Source: Paraescarpia echinospica
Lineage: Eukaryota > Annelida > Polychaeta > Sabellida > Siboglinidae
Direction: 5' to 3'
Assembly: GCA_020002185.1 (NCBI GenBank)
Contig: CM034544.1
Coordinates: 36,981,862 to 37,045,861, forward strand
Length of the DNA: 64,000 nt
The notes below the pieces were generated by a model that did no database searches, was not told the DNA's origin, and saw only the letters and a program-made list of their open reading frames with translations. Below are positions 11,641 through 21,108 of the stretch, in pieces (within the stretch, counting starts at the first letter, position 1; each line of letters begins with the position of its first letter). The position numbers and the translations under genes are program-made.

Positions 11641-11937
11641 TCCCTGTCATTTTCAACTAATGTAAACTTTTAACAATAAAATATGCATTGTCTCTATAAA
11701 TCATATTTTTAATACAAATTAACTATCACCAATTGGTACATTAGAGGCCAATGGTGTAAAGAAGCAAGTGAACACAACGTGAGGTAACTATATGTTAATA
11801 TTCAGACTAGTACTACAACCTGATCAAGACACAAACACAAATTAGCATTTTAAAGAATGGTCCATCACTGTGAAGCAATATGCCCCAAACCTGTGAGGGG
11901 CCCTTGTCGGGAGAATATAATATAATAACACACTCAC

Positions 11938-12017
11938 TCATCTAGGTTAATGTTGAGAAGTCTATGTGGGTCATCTTTAGTACCCTTCAAGTCATCATCA
12001 TCTGACAAGTTGGCTCC
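11938..12017 (-). pseudogene. AP3D1: AP3D1 exon, acidic hinge (left arm)
   Basis: 80 bp, open, encoding SDDDDLKGTKDDPHRLLNIN and LDE. This equals the SDEDDKDPNDPYRALDIDLD block of vertebrate AP-3 delta. The acceptor is 'tttacag', the donor GTGAGT, and phase is 0 in, 2 out. Arg in PHR is the family-like residue; the other arm has Ser. Confidence 0.92.
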
Positions 12018-12057
12018 CTGTAAACTCAGAGAACATCCGTCCATGTACGTATACATA

Positions 12058-12097
12058 TTTAACAAGATTTCCACCCAGAGAAATAACTCCAGATGGC
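12058..12097 (-). mobile_element. LINE 3' tail remnant (left arm)
   Basis: Minus strand reads 'tgccatctggagtta', then 'tggaaatcttgttaaat', a close match to the 3' ends of the CR1-like LINE fragments at 19430-19475 and 42262-42307. Too short to type alone. Confidence 0.55.
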
Positions 12098-12199
12098 AAA
12101 CGAACTGATGCAAATGGATTCCGTGCAACCCATTCATGCGCTAACAGACACACTTTTTATTAATTCAACATTGGCAACAAATAAGAGCCTTGTCCTCAC

Positions 12200-12360
12200 C
12201 TCTGGTACGTCGTAATCGATGTTGACAGAGATGACAGCGGAGGGATCATCGTCCTAGTCACAGCTCGCCTTCTTCTTCCTCGACTTCTTCTCCTTCCGTC
12301 TCCGTCTCTCCGCCTCCTGCTGACGCTGCAGCTGCAGGTACTTGTCCGACATCAACATAC
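12200..12360 (-). pseudogene. AP3D1: AP3D1 exon, Arg/Lys-rich hinge, with in-frame TAG (left arm)
   Basis: Reads MSDKYLQLQRQQEAERRRR and a Lys run, then TAG (12254-12256), then DDDPSAVISVNIDYDVPE up to GTGAGG. It matches PMSDQYVKLEEERRHRQK of vertebrate AP-3 delta. The same TAG is in the other arm (43618-43620). Upstream, the 3' splice site is embedded in a ~30-bp tandem repeat (12361-12512). Confidence 0.9.
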
Positions 12361-12512
12361 CTGAGACAGGTTCATGACACACCTGAGACAGGTGTTGGGT
12401 TCATGACACAACTGAGACAGATGTTGGGTTCATGACACATCTGAGACAGGTGTTGGGTTCATGATACACCCGAGACAGGTGCTAGATTCATGACACACCT
12501 GAGACAGGTGTT
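12361..12512 (-). repeat. ~30-bp tandem repeat carrying copies of a 3' splice site (left arm)
   Basis: About five to six units of 'cctgagacaggtgttgggtt' plus 'catgacaca' on the plus strand. On the AP3D1 sense strand each unit ends in 'cacctgtctcag' or '...ctcgg'. The last unit's CAG is the acceptor of the exon at 12200-12360, so the 3' splice site belongs to the repeat. The mirror is at 43366-43513. Confidence 0.85.
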
Positions 12513-12519
12513 TGTACAC

Positions 12520-12560
12520 ATACATATATATTTATATATATATAAATATATATATTATTT
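12520..12560. repeat. TA-rich microsatellite
   Basis: 'tatatatata' run beside the splice-site minisatellite; mirrored at about 43318-43352. Confidence 0.85.
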
Positions 12561-12684
12561 AGATTTGCAATAGATAGTATATTAGGTAGGTATTATGGTA
12601 CAGGTGAGAACTATTAGAAAGTGAAAATTACAATATAATTGAGACATTTGGCTCATCTTCAAACATGACAGGTCAGAATTCTTA

Positions 12685-13564
12685 CCGTCTTGTAATTAAT
12701 CCAACAAGTTTCTCATAAGATATGGACAATATTGTTCATGGCTCCAAGATTTCAATGGGCAGCAAGAATTAACACTTACGTTGGAGCGTTTAGTGGAAAC
12801 TTGCAACGTTTAGATCCACCACCTGTGGATCTTGATCACGCATTGATGTCATGTGACGTGGCTCAGATTTTGGTGAAAAGATCGAGTGGTGGCAACTATT
12901 CGGGGAGGGGTTTGGGCACGCATGCTATCCAGGCATGTACGTTTGGAACTGAATGTACAAGGGCTTGTTTAAATTGAGTGGATTTCCAGTCCCTTCAAAG
13001 ATAACTACTATCAAACATAAAATAAAAAACATGGCGAAAAATGATTGACTGTACTTTCTTAAAAAAAATTGAGTTCGCTGGTTGTCTACCTTTACACAAC
13101 ATCCATATTCAACAATATGACCATAAACCAGATTTCCCGATAAATATCTACATGCTACAACAATACTGATTTTAGTGCAATAAAACATGTATTCATAGTA
13201 TACTCAAGCTGAACAAACACGCCAACAGTTTCAGGGTAATCCACCATTAAAAAAATCACTTGGCAAGTTTCTGCTCGCAAAATAACATTAACATTTTCTG
13301 GATTAAATCAAATTTCAATATCTGAAGCTGGGAAGAGGAGTGGCCAGTGTCTTGAAGCATTCATACATACGATCCTTCATATGAAAGGTAGTTACAGACA
13401 TGTTTCTATGACTGTTATGAGTAACAAAATCTATGTCAAACGTCCCCATAAGTTCCTGCAAACGAAGGTTTATATGTACGAATGTTTCATGAAACTGGTC
13501 CCAGGTATAGGAGCTAATTGTAAGTAACAAAGAACTGAGGTGAGAATTACCTTGGGTCTTACAC
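12685..13564. other. Spacer start and AP3D1 intron, nothing recognised
   Basis: Left of the inverted-repeat boundary by sequence order and not duplicated in the right arm. An 81-codon plus-strand frame (12732-12977) and minus-strand frames at 12925-13188 and 13315-13530 show no family motif. The conserved AP-3 delta block between PYYLK and MSDKY is not found here. Confidence 0.5.
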
Positions 13565-13608
13565 CCTTCAGGTAGTTCGGGATGTTCAAATTCCCTCTGC
13601 TAGCGCAT
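13565..13608 (-). pseudogene. AP3D1: AP3D1 short exon, hinge, with TAG and frameshift
   Basis: After a 'ctttgacag' acceptor it reads MR, TAG (13600-13602), QREFEH, then PNYLK in a shifted frame, ending at GTGTAAG. This resembles the REARKQEQANNPFYIK segment of AP-3 delta with an internal deletion. At 44 bp the assignment is tentative. Confidence 0.5.
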
Positions 13609-14019
13609 CTGTCAAAGAAAAAACACACTTACTATTAGAAAAGGTGTTTCAAAAATAAATAAGTTACTTGGCAGCTTTCACTGGAGTTGTATGGAGAAAC
13701 TTCACACCAAATTTAGTAATCTAAGTCCAGTGCTTACTACTATATTTGTATACGTAATTTACATTATAAACAATGGAATAAACAAAAGAAACATATTTCT
13801 ATTAAATCACTAGTTATTTGAGTGAAGAGGTTCATCGGACTGCAAGGTTCAAATTGGTAATATTTTTGGCTTATTTTCCAGTCAATTTACCTTTTTTTGC
13901 TGCGTCTGCTAATCAACAATCTTCATCAGACAGCTAGCTACCTTTACATGGCAATGCTTGTCATGTGTTAGTTTGCTTAAAACAAAGATTGTGAACATGT
14001 CACACATGCTTGCACATAC
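13609..14019 (-). other. AP3D1 intron, nothing recognised
   Basis: AT-rich sequence between exons at 13565-13608 and 14020-14080. Confidence 0.55.
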
Positions 14020-14080
14020 CTTCTGTAGTTCAGCCTCTAATGGTGCAGGAGTTTTTACCTCATTTTCATATGTTCTGCTT
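14020..14080 (-). pseudogene. AP3D1: AP3D1 exon, hinge (EAELQK)
   Basis: A 61-bp open exon between a 'ttttgcag' acceptor and a GTATGT donor. It reads SRTYENEVKTPAPLEAELQK, equivalent in position to the charged segment before the REARKQEQANN region of vertebrate AP-3 delta. Phase joins both neighbours. Similarity is weak on its own, so the call rests on phase and order. Confidence 0.65.
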
Positions 14081-14282
14081 CTGCAAAATATGTATAATCA
14101 TACAAATACATGCAAGTTCAAAGACAATTACTATTAAAATTACTTATCCTCTGGAAGCAATATCTTGGTAGTTTGTAAGGTCAAAACACAAGCAACAAAG
14201 TCTTTAGTTTGACATTACTTGCCAGATGACACCACACACACAGAATATTTTCACAAAGTATTCCTACCAAATATCTGATCAA

Positions 14283-14630
14283 GATAATGTAACTTTGAAC
14301 GGTTACATGCCATGGAAGTTACGTAAACCGTCCTCATCTGACCAGTGGACAATTTACATTACTGATGAAGATAGTGTAACTTTGAACGGTTATTTGCCAT
14401 GGAAGTTACGTAAATCGTCCCCATCTGATCAGTGGACAACTTACATTACTGATGAAGATAGTGTAACTTTGAACGGTTACTTGCCATGGGAGTTATGTAA
14501 ACCGTCCCCATCTGATCAGTGGACAACTTCCATTACTGATGAAGATAGTGTAACTTTGAACGGTTACTTACCATGGAAGTTATGTAAACCGTCCTCATCT
14601 GATCAGTGGACAATTTACATTACTTCAAAC
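14283..14630 (+). repeat. 87-bp tandem repeat, 4 copies, open as 29-residue units
   Basis: Unit contains 'gatgaagatagtgtaac', 'tttgaacggtta' and 'catctgatcagtggacaa'; 'gtaactttgaacggtt' recurs at 87-bp steps (about 14289, 14376, 14463, 14550). Because 87 is divisible by three, a plus-strand frame stays open from 14226 to 14705 with units such as SVTLNGYLPWKL and PSDQWT. It lies antisense in an AP3D1 intron and I recognise no family. Likely a minisatellite with a chance open frame. Confidence 0.85.
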
Positions 14631-14897
14631 CGTCATTTACCATTTCTAACTTACATCATTTGCCAGCGAAGCTATTGGTATAACTGGTATCGAGGGATTT
14701 TGTAGAGACACAACTGACCGGCTGATCCAGCTAGTGGGACAAAGTACAAGTAAATGGGTTGACCAAATTAATTGAACATTTGTTTGCTACAAATAGTCCT
14801 ACACCAGTTTATAAAAAAAAATGTCTTACATTTATTTCCAGTTTGACAACTCAAAATAAGGCCATGCGAAGTGATTAAGATCGAGGGATGCTCTCAC

Positions 14898-14999
14898 CTG
14901 TCATCACCCATTGTGTGGAAGATGCTAGTCTTGGCGATGACTTCCTCAGGTTAATCGTCTTCAGGCGGTGGTTCGTTGATCCATGCGTCAAGTTCAAGG
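14898..14999 (-). pseudogene. AP3D1: AP3D1 exon, trunk-hinge linker (DAWINEP), with in-frame TAA
   Basis: Encodes LELDAWINEPPPEDD, the signature at the end of the AP-3 delta trunk, then TAA (14951-14953), then PEEVIAKTSIFHTMGDD. It ends at GTGAGA and leaves a 2-nt phase that the next exon completes. The match to DLDAWINEP in other species is very clear; the stop falls in the variable acidic stretch. Confidence 0.85.
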
Positions 15000-15491
15000 C
15001 TACACAGACGAACACTTCATGCATTCGTTCTTCAAATATTTTTGTAATTCATAAATTTGCAAAGTAAAAAAAACATACTTTTTTGTATCTGTTCAAACAA
15101 ACAAACCACCACACCACCTACATGTCGAGTGGGACTTAAGATTCTTAGCGATACAACATGGCTTCCAAATCATACCAACAGCTGCTGGAGATCAACCAAC
15201 GTGACAGTTGTCACGACACGACCCGCCACGATGCCCGGTTCTGATATCAACAATAGGTGTATTAATATAAGTTCCACTTGTTTCCCCATCACGCTATGTG
15301 ATGACGACTAAACCATTACACACCCATATGTAATGTTATATTTTCTTTGGGACTTCTATGACCACCTTTTATGAGATGAAAATGCATGAAATGTATTGCA
15401 GGGATATCCTTGTGAGAGAGAACACATATATTGCAGATGTAAGGAAGAAGATCAATTGTCAATTTATTAGAAACTATTAAAACCATTGTAC
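15000..15491 (-). other. AP3D1 intron where a conserved exon is expected but not seen
   Basis: The family's VQERAS...QKLQ block should lie here. No matching translation is visible in any minus-strand frame. An 84-codon plus-strand frame (15057-15311) has no motif. Confidence 0.5.
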
Positions 15492-15711
15492 TTTGAGGTC
15501 GGCGCTCTGAACAAACATCGGTAGTTTCTCAAGGAGCAGCTCCGTGGTTTTTGTGACAGTCTGTAAGTCATCCTGAGCCTCATCCGTGATGAGGATGCGG
15601 GCGTACAGCTTGATGGCATTGTGTACGTAGATGCTCTGGATGTGGCCCGGCAGCTAAATCACCTTCGCTCGCAGCATCAACTCTAAAGTGTTCTGGGGGT
15701 CACTCAGGTGT
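15492..15711 (-). pseudogene. AP3D1: AP3D1 exon, adaptin trunk, with in-frame TAG
   Basis: Reads HLSDPQNTLELMLRAKVI, then a TAG (15654-15656), then LPGHIQSIYVHNAIKLYAR and LPMFVQSADLK, matching the AP-3 delta trunk after the GEFS motif. The donor is GTACAA directly after the Lys codon. The acceptor AG sits one base before the His codon, out of phase with the preceding exon, so the junction is also damaged. The following conserved block (VQERAS to the start of the acidic linker) has no recognisable exon in 15000-15491. Confidence 0.85.
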
Positions 15712-16362
15712 CTGTCGGAAGATGGCGTAGTTGTAATGACATCGTGAGATGTCAAATTTCAATTAAAAACTACTCATATCTTAAGAAAATGTCCAGTGTT
15801 TTACAAGACGAACCTTGTTTTATAGTCACCTCGGTAATACACTCACCTCACAATTAGGTCACCCTAGAAAAGTCCCAAATGATTTCCACATACAGTAAAG
15901 TATAGGAAATTAGTTCCACTAATATGTTCACCTTGCTATCCAGGTCACTATGTCCAGTCCCAAGGATGACCTTAATAGTGAGGTTGCCCTGTACATCTAC
16001 ATGAAAAAAAGGCACATGCGATATAATTATCAATTTGAATGATGGTAATCAAATAATTTTTGAAATAGGACAGGTGTTTTTCCTTACTTGCTTTTCTATA
16101 GGCGGTTATAGGCGACTTAATTATTCTCTGGACCATGATAACTGATGTAGTCCTACAAAATCACAACCATTTTTATTAGTGAAAAGTTCACAGAAAGAGG
16201 ATACCATCTCAAAATCACTGTCACTTTATTCACCGTCCTTGAACCAAGAAGTAAACCAGTGATCTATCCCGATATGTGGGAAATATATATTCAGGTTTTT
16301 ACTAGTATCTGTCTCTATCAGTAGCAGCGAGGACGTCAAGGCATAGTTATGCATGTACTCAC
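15712..16362 (-). other. AP3D1 intron, nothing recognised
   Basis: AT-rich; no coding or repeat structure noted. Confidence 0.5.
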
Positions 16363-16462
16363 TGAGAACTCTCCACAGATCCAGACTGCCGCATGCAGCA
16401 CTTCACAGATGCCGTTCCTCTGCGTTGTCCGTCAATGCGTGCGCATTCTCCAACAACACAGC
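16363..16462 (-). pseudogene. AP3D1: AP3D1 exon, adaptin trunk, frameshifted
   Basis: The second half encodes NGICEVLHAAVWICGEFS, a well conserved AP-3 delta segment, and ends at a GTGAGT donor. The first half (AVLLENAHALTDNAE) matches the preceding segment but in another frame, as if about 2 nt were lost just before NGIC. The acceptor is CAG at 16463-16465 on the minus strand. Confidence 0.82.
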
Positions 16463-16702
16463 CTGTGCACAAACACAACATGCACGCATGCCATCATCTT
16501 CATCATGACAGCGACATATTGTCCTGTCATATTGATGATGACGATTCATATATCGCTAGTCTTTGTACACATACAATTTGATTCTGTCAATGTACTCACG
16601 ATAGGATTTAAATATTCTGAATCATTCTCTGCCATTCTCAGTACAGCAGTGCATCAACTTGTTTCCATTTCTAGGATTTTCAATATGTCATGTCCAACTT
16701 AC

Positions 16703-16844
16703 CACTCGAAGTTGGTGATGTAGTGGTAGTTTGATTGGCTGCAGTTTTCACTGCGAGAAGTTTGTCGCGGTAGTGAGAGCCCTCTGCCTTATCCATGTGC
16801 ACCATCAATATCTTCATGATCTCCATCAAGTTCTTCTTCGATAC
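16703..16844 (-). pseudogene. AP3D1: AP3D1 exon, adaptin trunk, frameshifted
   Basis: Starts after a CAG acceptor in phase with the previous exon (GM|VSKKN) and reads SKKNLMEIMKILMVHMDKAE, then YRDKLL. The conserved end CSQSNYHYITNFEW, ending at a GTAAGT donor, lies in another frame. Between 'LL' and 'CSQ' only 11 nt remain where the family needs 18, so about 7 nt are lost. The next conserved stretch (the YISILVELTRLEG region) has no visible exon in 16463-16702. Confidence 0.85.
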
Positions 16845-17443
16845 CTGCCACAGCAAACTGGCGACTACAACTTTATATCTCGCAATAAAACTAAGTTTTC
16901 CATGCCTCTTGCCTCATTTGTTAACGTTTATTTATAGATTTTTCTCAATTGCAGAATACAAATATTGCCTGCAAAATTGTGCTTAATAAGCCCAAATCAG
17001 TGTTCACAATTTGAATGTTGCAGCAGAGAAATGTTGAAATTGTATTTATTATAAGCACAACATTCAAGTTGCCGCAGTTAGCACTTACTGCTTAGAAGTG
17101 GTTCATTCCAACATTCCTGACCAAATTGGGAAGAAGCACAACTTCCTGCTTGTAATTACTGGGAGAGAGCAGAACATGTCCTTTTATGGATTGTGTGTAA
17201 GACATGTGACAGAAAATATCAATGTTCCTTACACTGTGACTATATGACCTGCCACATGTGACATTCTCTGTAACTATGTGTGGAGATGACATTTTATTTA
17301 TCTTCAAATCTATCAAAAAGTTGTGACAAATGCTACATTTTCTGTGTCACAAATAAATAGTTATTCATTATAGTTATTCATTATTTATAAATAACAAGTT
17401 GCAAAATTGTGCGATAAAGATTGTTCACAAGTTGAGAACGAAC
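16845..17443 (-). other. AP3D1 intron, nothing recognised
   Basis: AT-rich. The stretches near 16961-17010 and 17401-17430 share phrases ('gcaaaattgtg', 'ttcacaa.ttga'), suggesting a small internal repeat. Confidence 0.5.
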
Positions 17444-17589
17444 CATGCCACAGAGAAGGTCAAGGGCACGCAGACGAATTGACTCATCCTTTTCATCGAG
17501 ATACTGTAGAACCAGTTCCTTGTGGGCTTGGACGCTCTTTTGGTGGGTCTTCAGGATCTTTGACATAGCCAACAAACCCAGGTACTTCA
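17444..17589 (-). pseudogene. AP3D1: AP3D1 exon, adaptin trunk (left copy, exon 1 seen)
   Basis: Encodes YLGLLAMSKILKTHQKSVQ followed by DESIRLRALDLLCGMV, nearly identical to the HEAT-repeat region of AP-3 delta in other animals. Acceptor is 'gttgcag' before the Leu-Lys codons; the donor reads GTTCGT, a weak 5' splice site. The exon itself is open. A Helitron-like 3' end lies 41 bp upstream of it (17631). Confidence 0.9.
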
Positions 17590-17630
17590 CTGCAACACAC
17601 AGCATGAATGTCCAAGTACTTTACACAACA

Positions 17631-18075
17631 CTAGCAGAGTTGCCCACCATTGCACGGGAAAAGGCAGCCAAAAATATATTACAGTGTTATGTAATCTGTC
17701 TCAGTTCCCTAGTTATAATTTCTGTATAATTATCATCAGCAACAATAACAGTAATAGTAAATTAGTAATATACTAACCAGCCTTACAACCATGTTGCATT
17801 CACATACAGAACTGCAAAAATATGAAAACTTTTCAAAATAGTTGTGTACCTTGAGCAATACACTTGTAGATGGCATTATTATCTATCCAAAGACATAAAA
17901 AGTAACAATTTTGGGTCCCACTGGCAAAATTCGAAAAACTAAGTCTACAAACCATTCCAGTGGGCCCATTAGCATGGCAACACAATATCTACCTCAAACA
18001 TGTGAAACTGACGGAGATATGGTCAGGCTTATGGACATACAAACAGAGATCGACACTGTGTTTATTTTGGTAAAT
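17631..18075 (-). mobile_element. Degenerate Helitron-like element
   Basis: On the minus strand it begins near 18075 with 'cgatctctgtttgtatg', continues with 'ctccgtcagttt' and 'gggcccactgg', and ends 'caactctgCTAG' at 17634-17631, homologous to both ends of the 293-bp Helitron family. It joins the 5'-end type seen at 47197 and 52136 to the CTAG-type 3' end, so those pieces belong together. It lies just upstream of the AP3D1 exon at 17444-17589. Confidence 0.6.
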
Positions 18076-19092
18076 AATTCCACACTCCTCATCAGTACAT
18101 GTCCATACTCACAGTTCTCACATGAATCTTTGATTAAGATCAGTAATTTTTGAACACAAAGCTGGAAAAACAGACAAGACCAACATTATAACTTTGTACT
18201 ACAGTAACATATGTACTAGGCTTGAACAGTTATACACAGACAACAACCAGGGTAACATAAATCCTACCACTAGTATGAATAAGACTGTCTTCTGTATAAA
18301 GGGTTAAGTTCAATGTGTCTGTCATTCTTGGATTTGGGAACACTGCATTTCAACAAGCCACAATAGATATTGTATTTAATAACCACGTCATCTGCATATT
18401 CATTGTCAATTAAGCAATTTATTATTATCATGACAACATTTTGTATAACTGCAAGATTCCTTCATACACGAAATAAGTGAGAAATTTTAGTGTTCTAAAG
18501 AACTTTACACCGACATGAAATGTGATCAACTTTTGCATCTCAGACATCTTTCAACAATTTTGAGTATGGGATTGAAATGGGTATTAACCCTTTAACCAAG
18601 TGAAGTGTAAGTATGGTTTTAACAAGATGCGTTTCATTGTTAATAGTCAGCCATGTAGCAGCTGAGCTAGATATAGTTAGGTGTTTGTGTAATGTTAGGT
18701 CTATCGGGTTATGTATATATATTATGTCTACAAGCAGGTTAGGTGCATTGCATTGTAACAAGGCAACTAATTGGGGTGAACTTTCGAAATGTTTTTATGA
18801 GCAAATTGAACCTTTACCTTGACTGAAGTGACTTTTACCCCAAATATTCATTTCAAACGCATCTACAGTGTAAGGCAATATTTAGATGAAACAGGACACC
18901 AAGATGGTGAACATACGTTATAGTACGTTATTGGTTTGAAATGTCCACATTTGTCACAAAATTACCTTGAATGTGACCTTATCACGTGACCTCAATCTAT
19001 AATAGACAAATTAACACAGGAAATGGATTAGCCATTCTCGAAAACCCCTAAAAAGTAGTCTCATTTATGGTTTTACTACTTTTGGTTCTCGA
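18076..19092. other. Nothing recognised
   Basis: AT-rich sequence; no conserved coding segment or clear repeat. No N-terminal AP3D1 exon seen. Confidence 0.5.
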
Positions 19093-19515
19093 GCTATAGA
19101 GACCAGGAGATTAAGAGGAAATCAGATAGAAGTGTTTAAAATATTGAATGATTATGAAAATATTGATAGAAATATTTTTTCTCAGTTAAGAAAGATAGAA
19201 GGACCAGAGGACATGAAGTTACATTAGTAAAGGAGCAGTGTAAATTTGAGATAAGAAAGTTCTCATTCTAAAAAATGACTGTAAATGAATGGAACAGATT
19301 ATCTCTTGATTGTGTTGGTGCTAGTAGTGTGAATATGTTTAAAAATAAAATTGACACATACCTTAAAAGGGCGGGATACACGTAGATAAAAAGTATTGGA
19401 CTCTCGATAAGCCAAAAGGCTTCCATGTCCACCTGCCATCTAGAGTTAATTGTCTCTATGGCAATCTTGTTAAATCTTGATGATATTGAAAAGGGAGGGA
19501 GATTACCTCCTGATT
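19093..19515 (+). mobile_element. CR1-like LINE 3' fragment
   Basis: The DNA from 'gagaccaggagatt' (19100) onwards matches, with small changes, the C-terminal end of the LINE at 61916-64000 (its 'gagaccaggagattgagag' at about 63816). It continues beyond the part visible there, through 'ggactctcgataagcc', to a tail 'caatcttgttaaatcttgatgatattg'. Stops are frequent; it is dead and 5'-truncated. Confidence 0.82.
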
Positions 19516-20165
19516 ATTAAGTTGTTTAAAAACCGACTCATGTACTAGATATACATATTACCAGAAAGGAGTTGTTCCAACCAACTGTGGGACATCTTCC
19601 AATGTTTCATAAAATCTACAAATAATATAAACTATGAAAAATTATTTTTTGACAAACATAAATACTTCAAATTGATCAATGCAGAGATAAATAGATCAAA
19701 ACAAATAAACATGTAATGTGATAACATATATATAGATATTTAAATTATAAAAAATTAAATAACAAGAATAAATCATGCCATGGTTGCTATGATGTAAAAG
19801 AAATATTATTCTGCCAGTTTTTATCTGCCAGAGTAAGACTTGAAGTTCTTATGCAACTAAAACTTTCCATGCAATACAAAAACAAACAGGGATCACATGA
19901 ACACAGTGAAGCAATGAGAAACTTTATTGTTAAGCATTGTATCCATAGTTTTTGAGCAAAGCCAACCCGGAGTTTGTTGAAAATAGACCACATGTAGGCC
20001 TATGTACCCTGATACAGCCTTTGCATGTCATTTAGATGACATTTTAATGTTAAATTTTAAATGTTCAATGATTTCACATGTTCAAGAGTCACATTCATAA
20101 CAGTTATTATGATGATATCAAAATCAAATATTGATGTGTTACTAGGTATCTATGACTACTAATTG
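19516..20165. other. Nothing recognised
   Basis: AT-rich sequence without recognisable coding segments. Confidence 0.5.
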
Positions 20166-20755
20166 TGATTTCTTCGGCTAACATGGGTTTCGGTGTCGGA
20201 TGGATATTTCATCAAATGATGGATGTAACAGTTTATCATTCAAAAAGGGAAAGATAAACACCAAAGGAAGCTGTTCTACAACATTTATCTAGGAAACATG
20301 TGGATTATGGGGGTGAAAATGCTGTTTTATATTTCAATATCTCATGATTCCATCCGACACCAAAACCTTTTCCATCTGACACCAAAGCAAATCACATCCC
20401 AGAGGAAAAGGAGTTAATCTGAAAAATATTAATTATCATGCCAGGTATATTTGGTACCTTCTCTGGTTCTTGATGACAGTCTGTTTTTAGCATTCTCTTG
20501 TGTCACTTTGATGAAATAATGAATCAAATGCAACAAATTGGGAATCTTGATTTTTATAAGAATCTGACACCTAAACTATTAAAAGGGCTGTCAGGACAAA
20601 GGAGGTTAATTCTGATATCTGGTTACTAGTGTTATAACGAGAGGTCCTCTAGCCCTATCTATCCCAACCAACAAACACTCTTTATCAAGAGTGAGAATAG
20701 TGGTATAAGACCATGAATTTGTCAATTCCATCCGACACCATAACGGGCATTTTGA
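20166..20755. repeat. Region with inverted and repeated CCATCCGACACCA motifs, possible MITE
   Basis: 'ggtttcggtgtcggatgga' (about 20187-20205) is matched in reverse complement by 'ccatccgacaccaaaacc' (about 20351) and by 'ccatccgacaccataacg' (about 20727); a direct variant 'ccatctgacaccaaa' is at about 20372. The outer pair could be ends of a ~570-bp non-coding element, but no target duplication is evident. Confidence 0.45.
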
Positions 20756-20922
20756 AACACACACGTGACTCAGTGTGCCGCGAGGATCAAACTATAATGT
20801 GTGCCGCGAACTTTAAAAGTTTGAGAAGTACATTGCATTAGCGCAAAAAACTGTTTCAAATTTATGTCACAACAAACATAATTTCTACATGTATACTCTC
20901 GGAAACTGTCTTCTGTGTGTGA

Positions 20923-20924
20923 GT

Positions 20925-20965
<41 letters not shown>
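20923..20965. repeat. GT microsatellite
   Basis: About 20 GT dinucleotides in a nearly perfect run. Confidence 0.95.
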
Positions 20966-20967
<2 letters not shown>

Positions 20968-21004
20968 ATCTGTCATACCCATTGACTGGAAGCTGTCAGA
21001 CTTC

Positions 21005-21108
21005 TACTTGTGGTTGTGTTCCATAATAAGAGTCCAAGCGAACTTCTTCTCTGACATTTCGTCATCTTCATCAAACCCCTCAACATCACCAGTCGGACAC
21101 ATCTGTCA
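21005..21108 (-). other. Possible orphan exon (GFDEDDEMSEKKFAWT)
   Basis: After 'catgacag' the minus strand reads MCPTGDVEGFDEDDEMSEKK then FAWTLIMEHNHK and a stop or donor (GTAGAAG). Codon content looks protein-like, unlike its surroundings, but I do not recognise the family. It may be a relic exon or chance. Confidence 0.3.

Larger units (their letters stand above)
4045..12684 (-). repeat. Left arm of a large inverted duplication
   Basis: Read on the minus strand, this block matches the plus strand at about 43190-50257 nearly base for base, exons and introns alike, with scattered substitutions (about one in the 161-bp exon at 12200-12360). The spacer-side end lies in 'gacaggtcagaattctta' (12667-12684), matched in reverse complement at 43190-43207. 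The distal end lies two or three bases past the exon at 4048-4188, where the satellite starts. This arm is about 1.6 kb longer than the other because it holds polypyrimidine tracts and a ~1.04-kb tandem duplication (9101-11180). Confidence 0.93.
4048..17589 (-). pseudogene. AP3D1: AP-3 complex subunit delta (AP3D1) pseudogene, left copy, truncated at both ends
   Basis: Fourteen exons on the minus strand align in order with animal AP-3 delta, from about residue 340 of the human protein (HEAT/adaptin trunk) through the acidic and Lys-rich hinge to the start of the ear region. AP-3 delta is the large subunit of the adaptor that moves cargo from endosome/TGN to lysosome-related organelles. Exon phases fit from 14999 down to 4048, which supports the models. 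Upstream N-terminal exons are not recognisable to the right of 17589, and the two 3' exons kept in the right copies are missing. Lesions: in-frame stops in exons at 15492-15711, 14898-14999, 13565-13608, 12200-12360 and 7093-7230; frameshifts in 16703-16844, 16363-16462 and 13565-13608; and two conserved stretches with no exon found. Introns are retained, so this is a duplicated copy, not a processed one. Confidence 0.85.
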
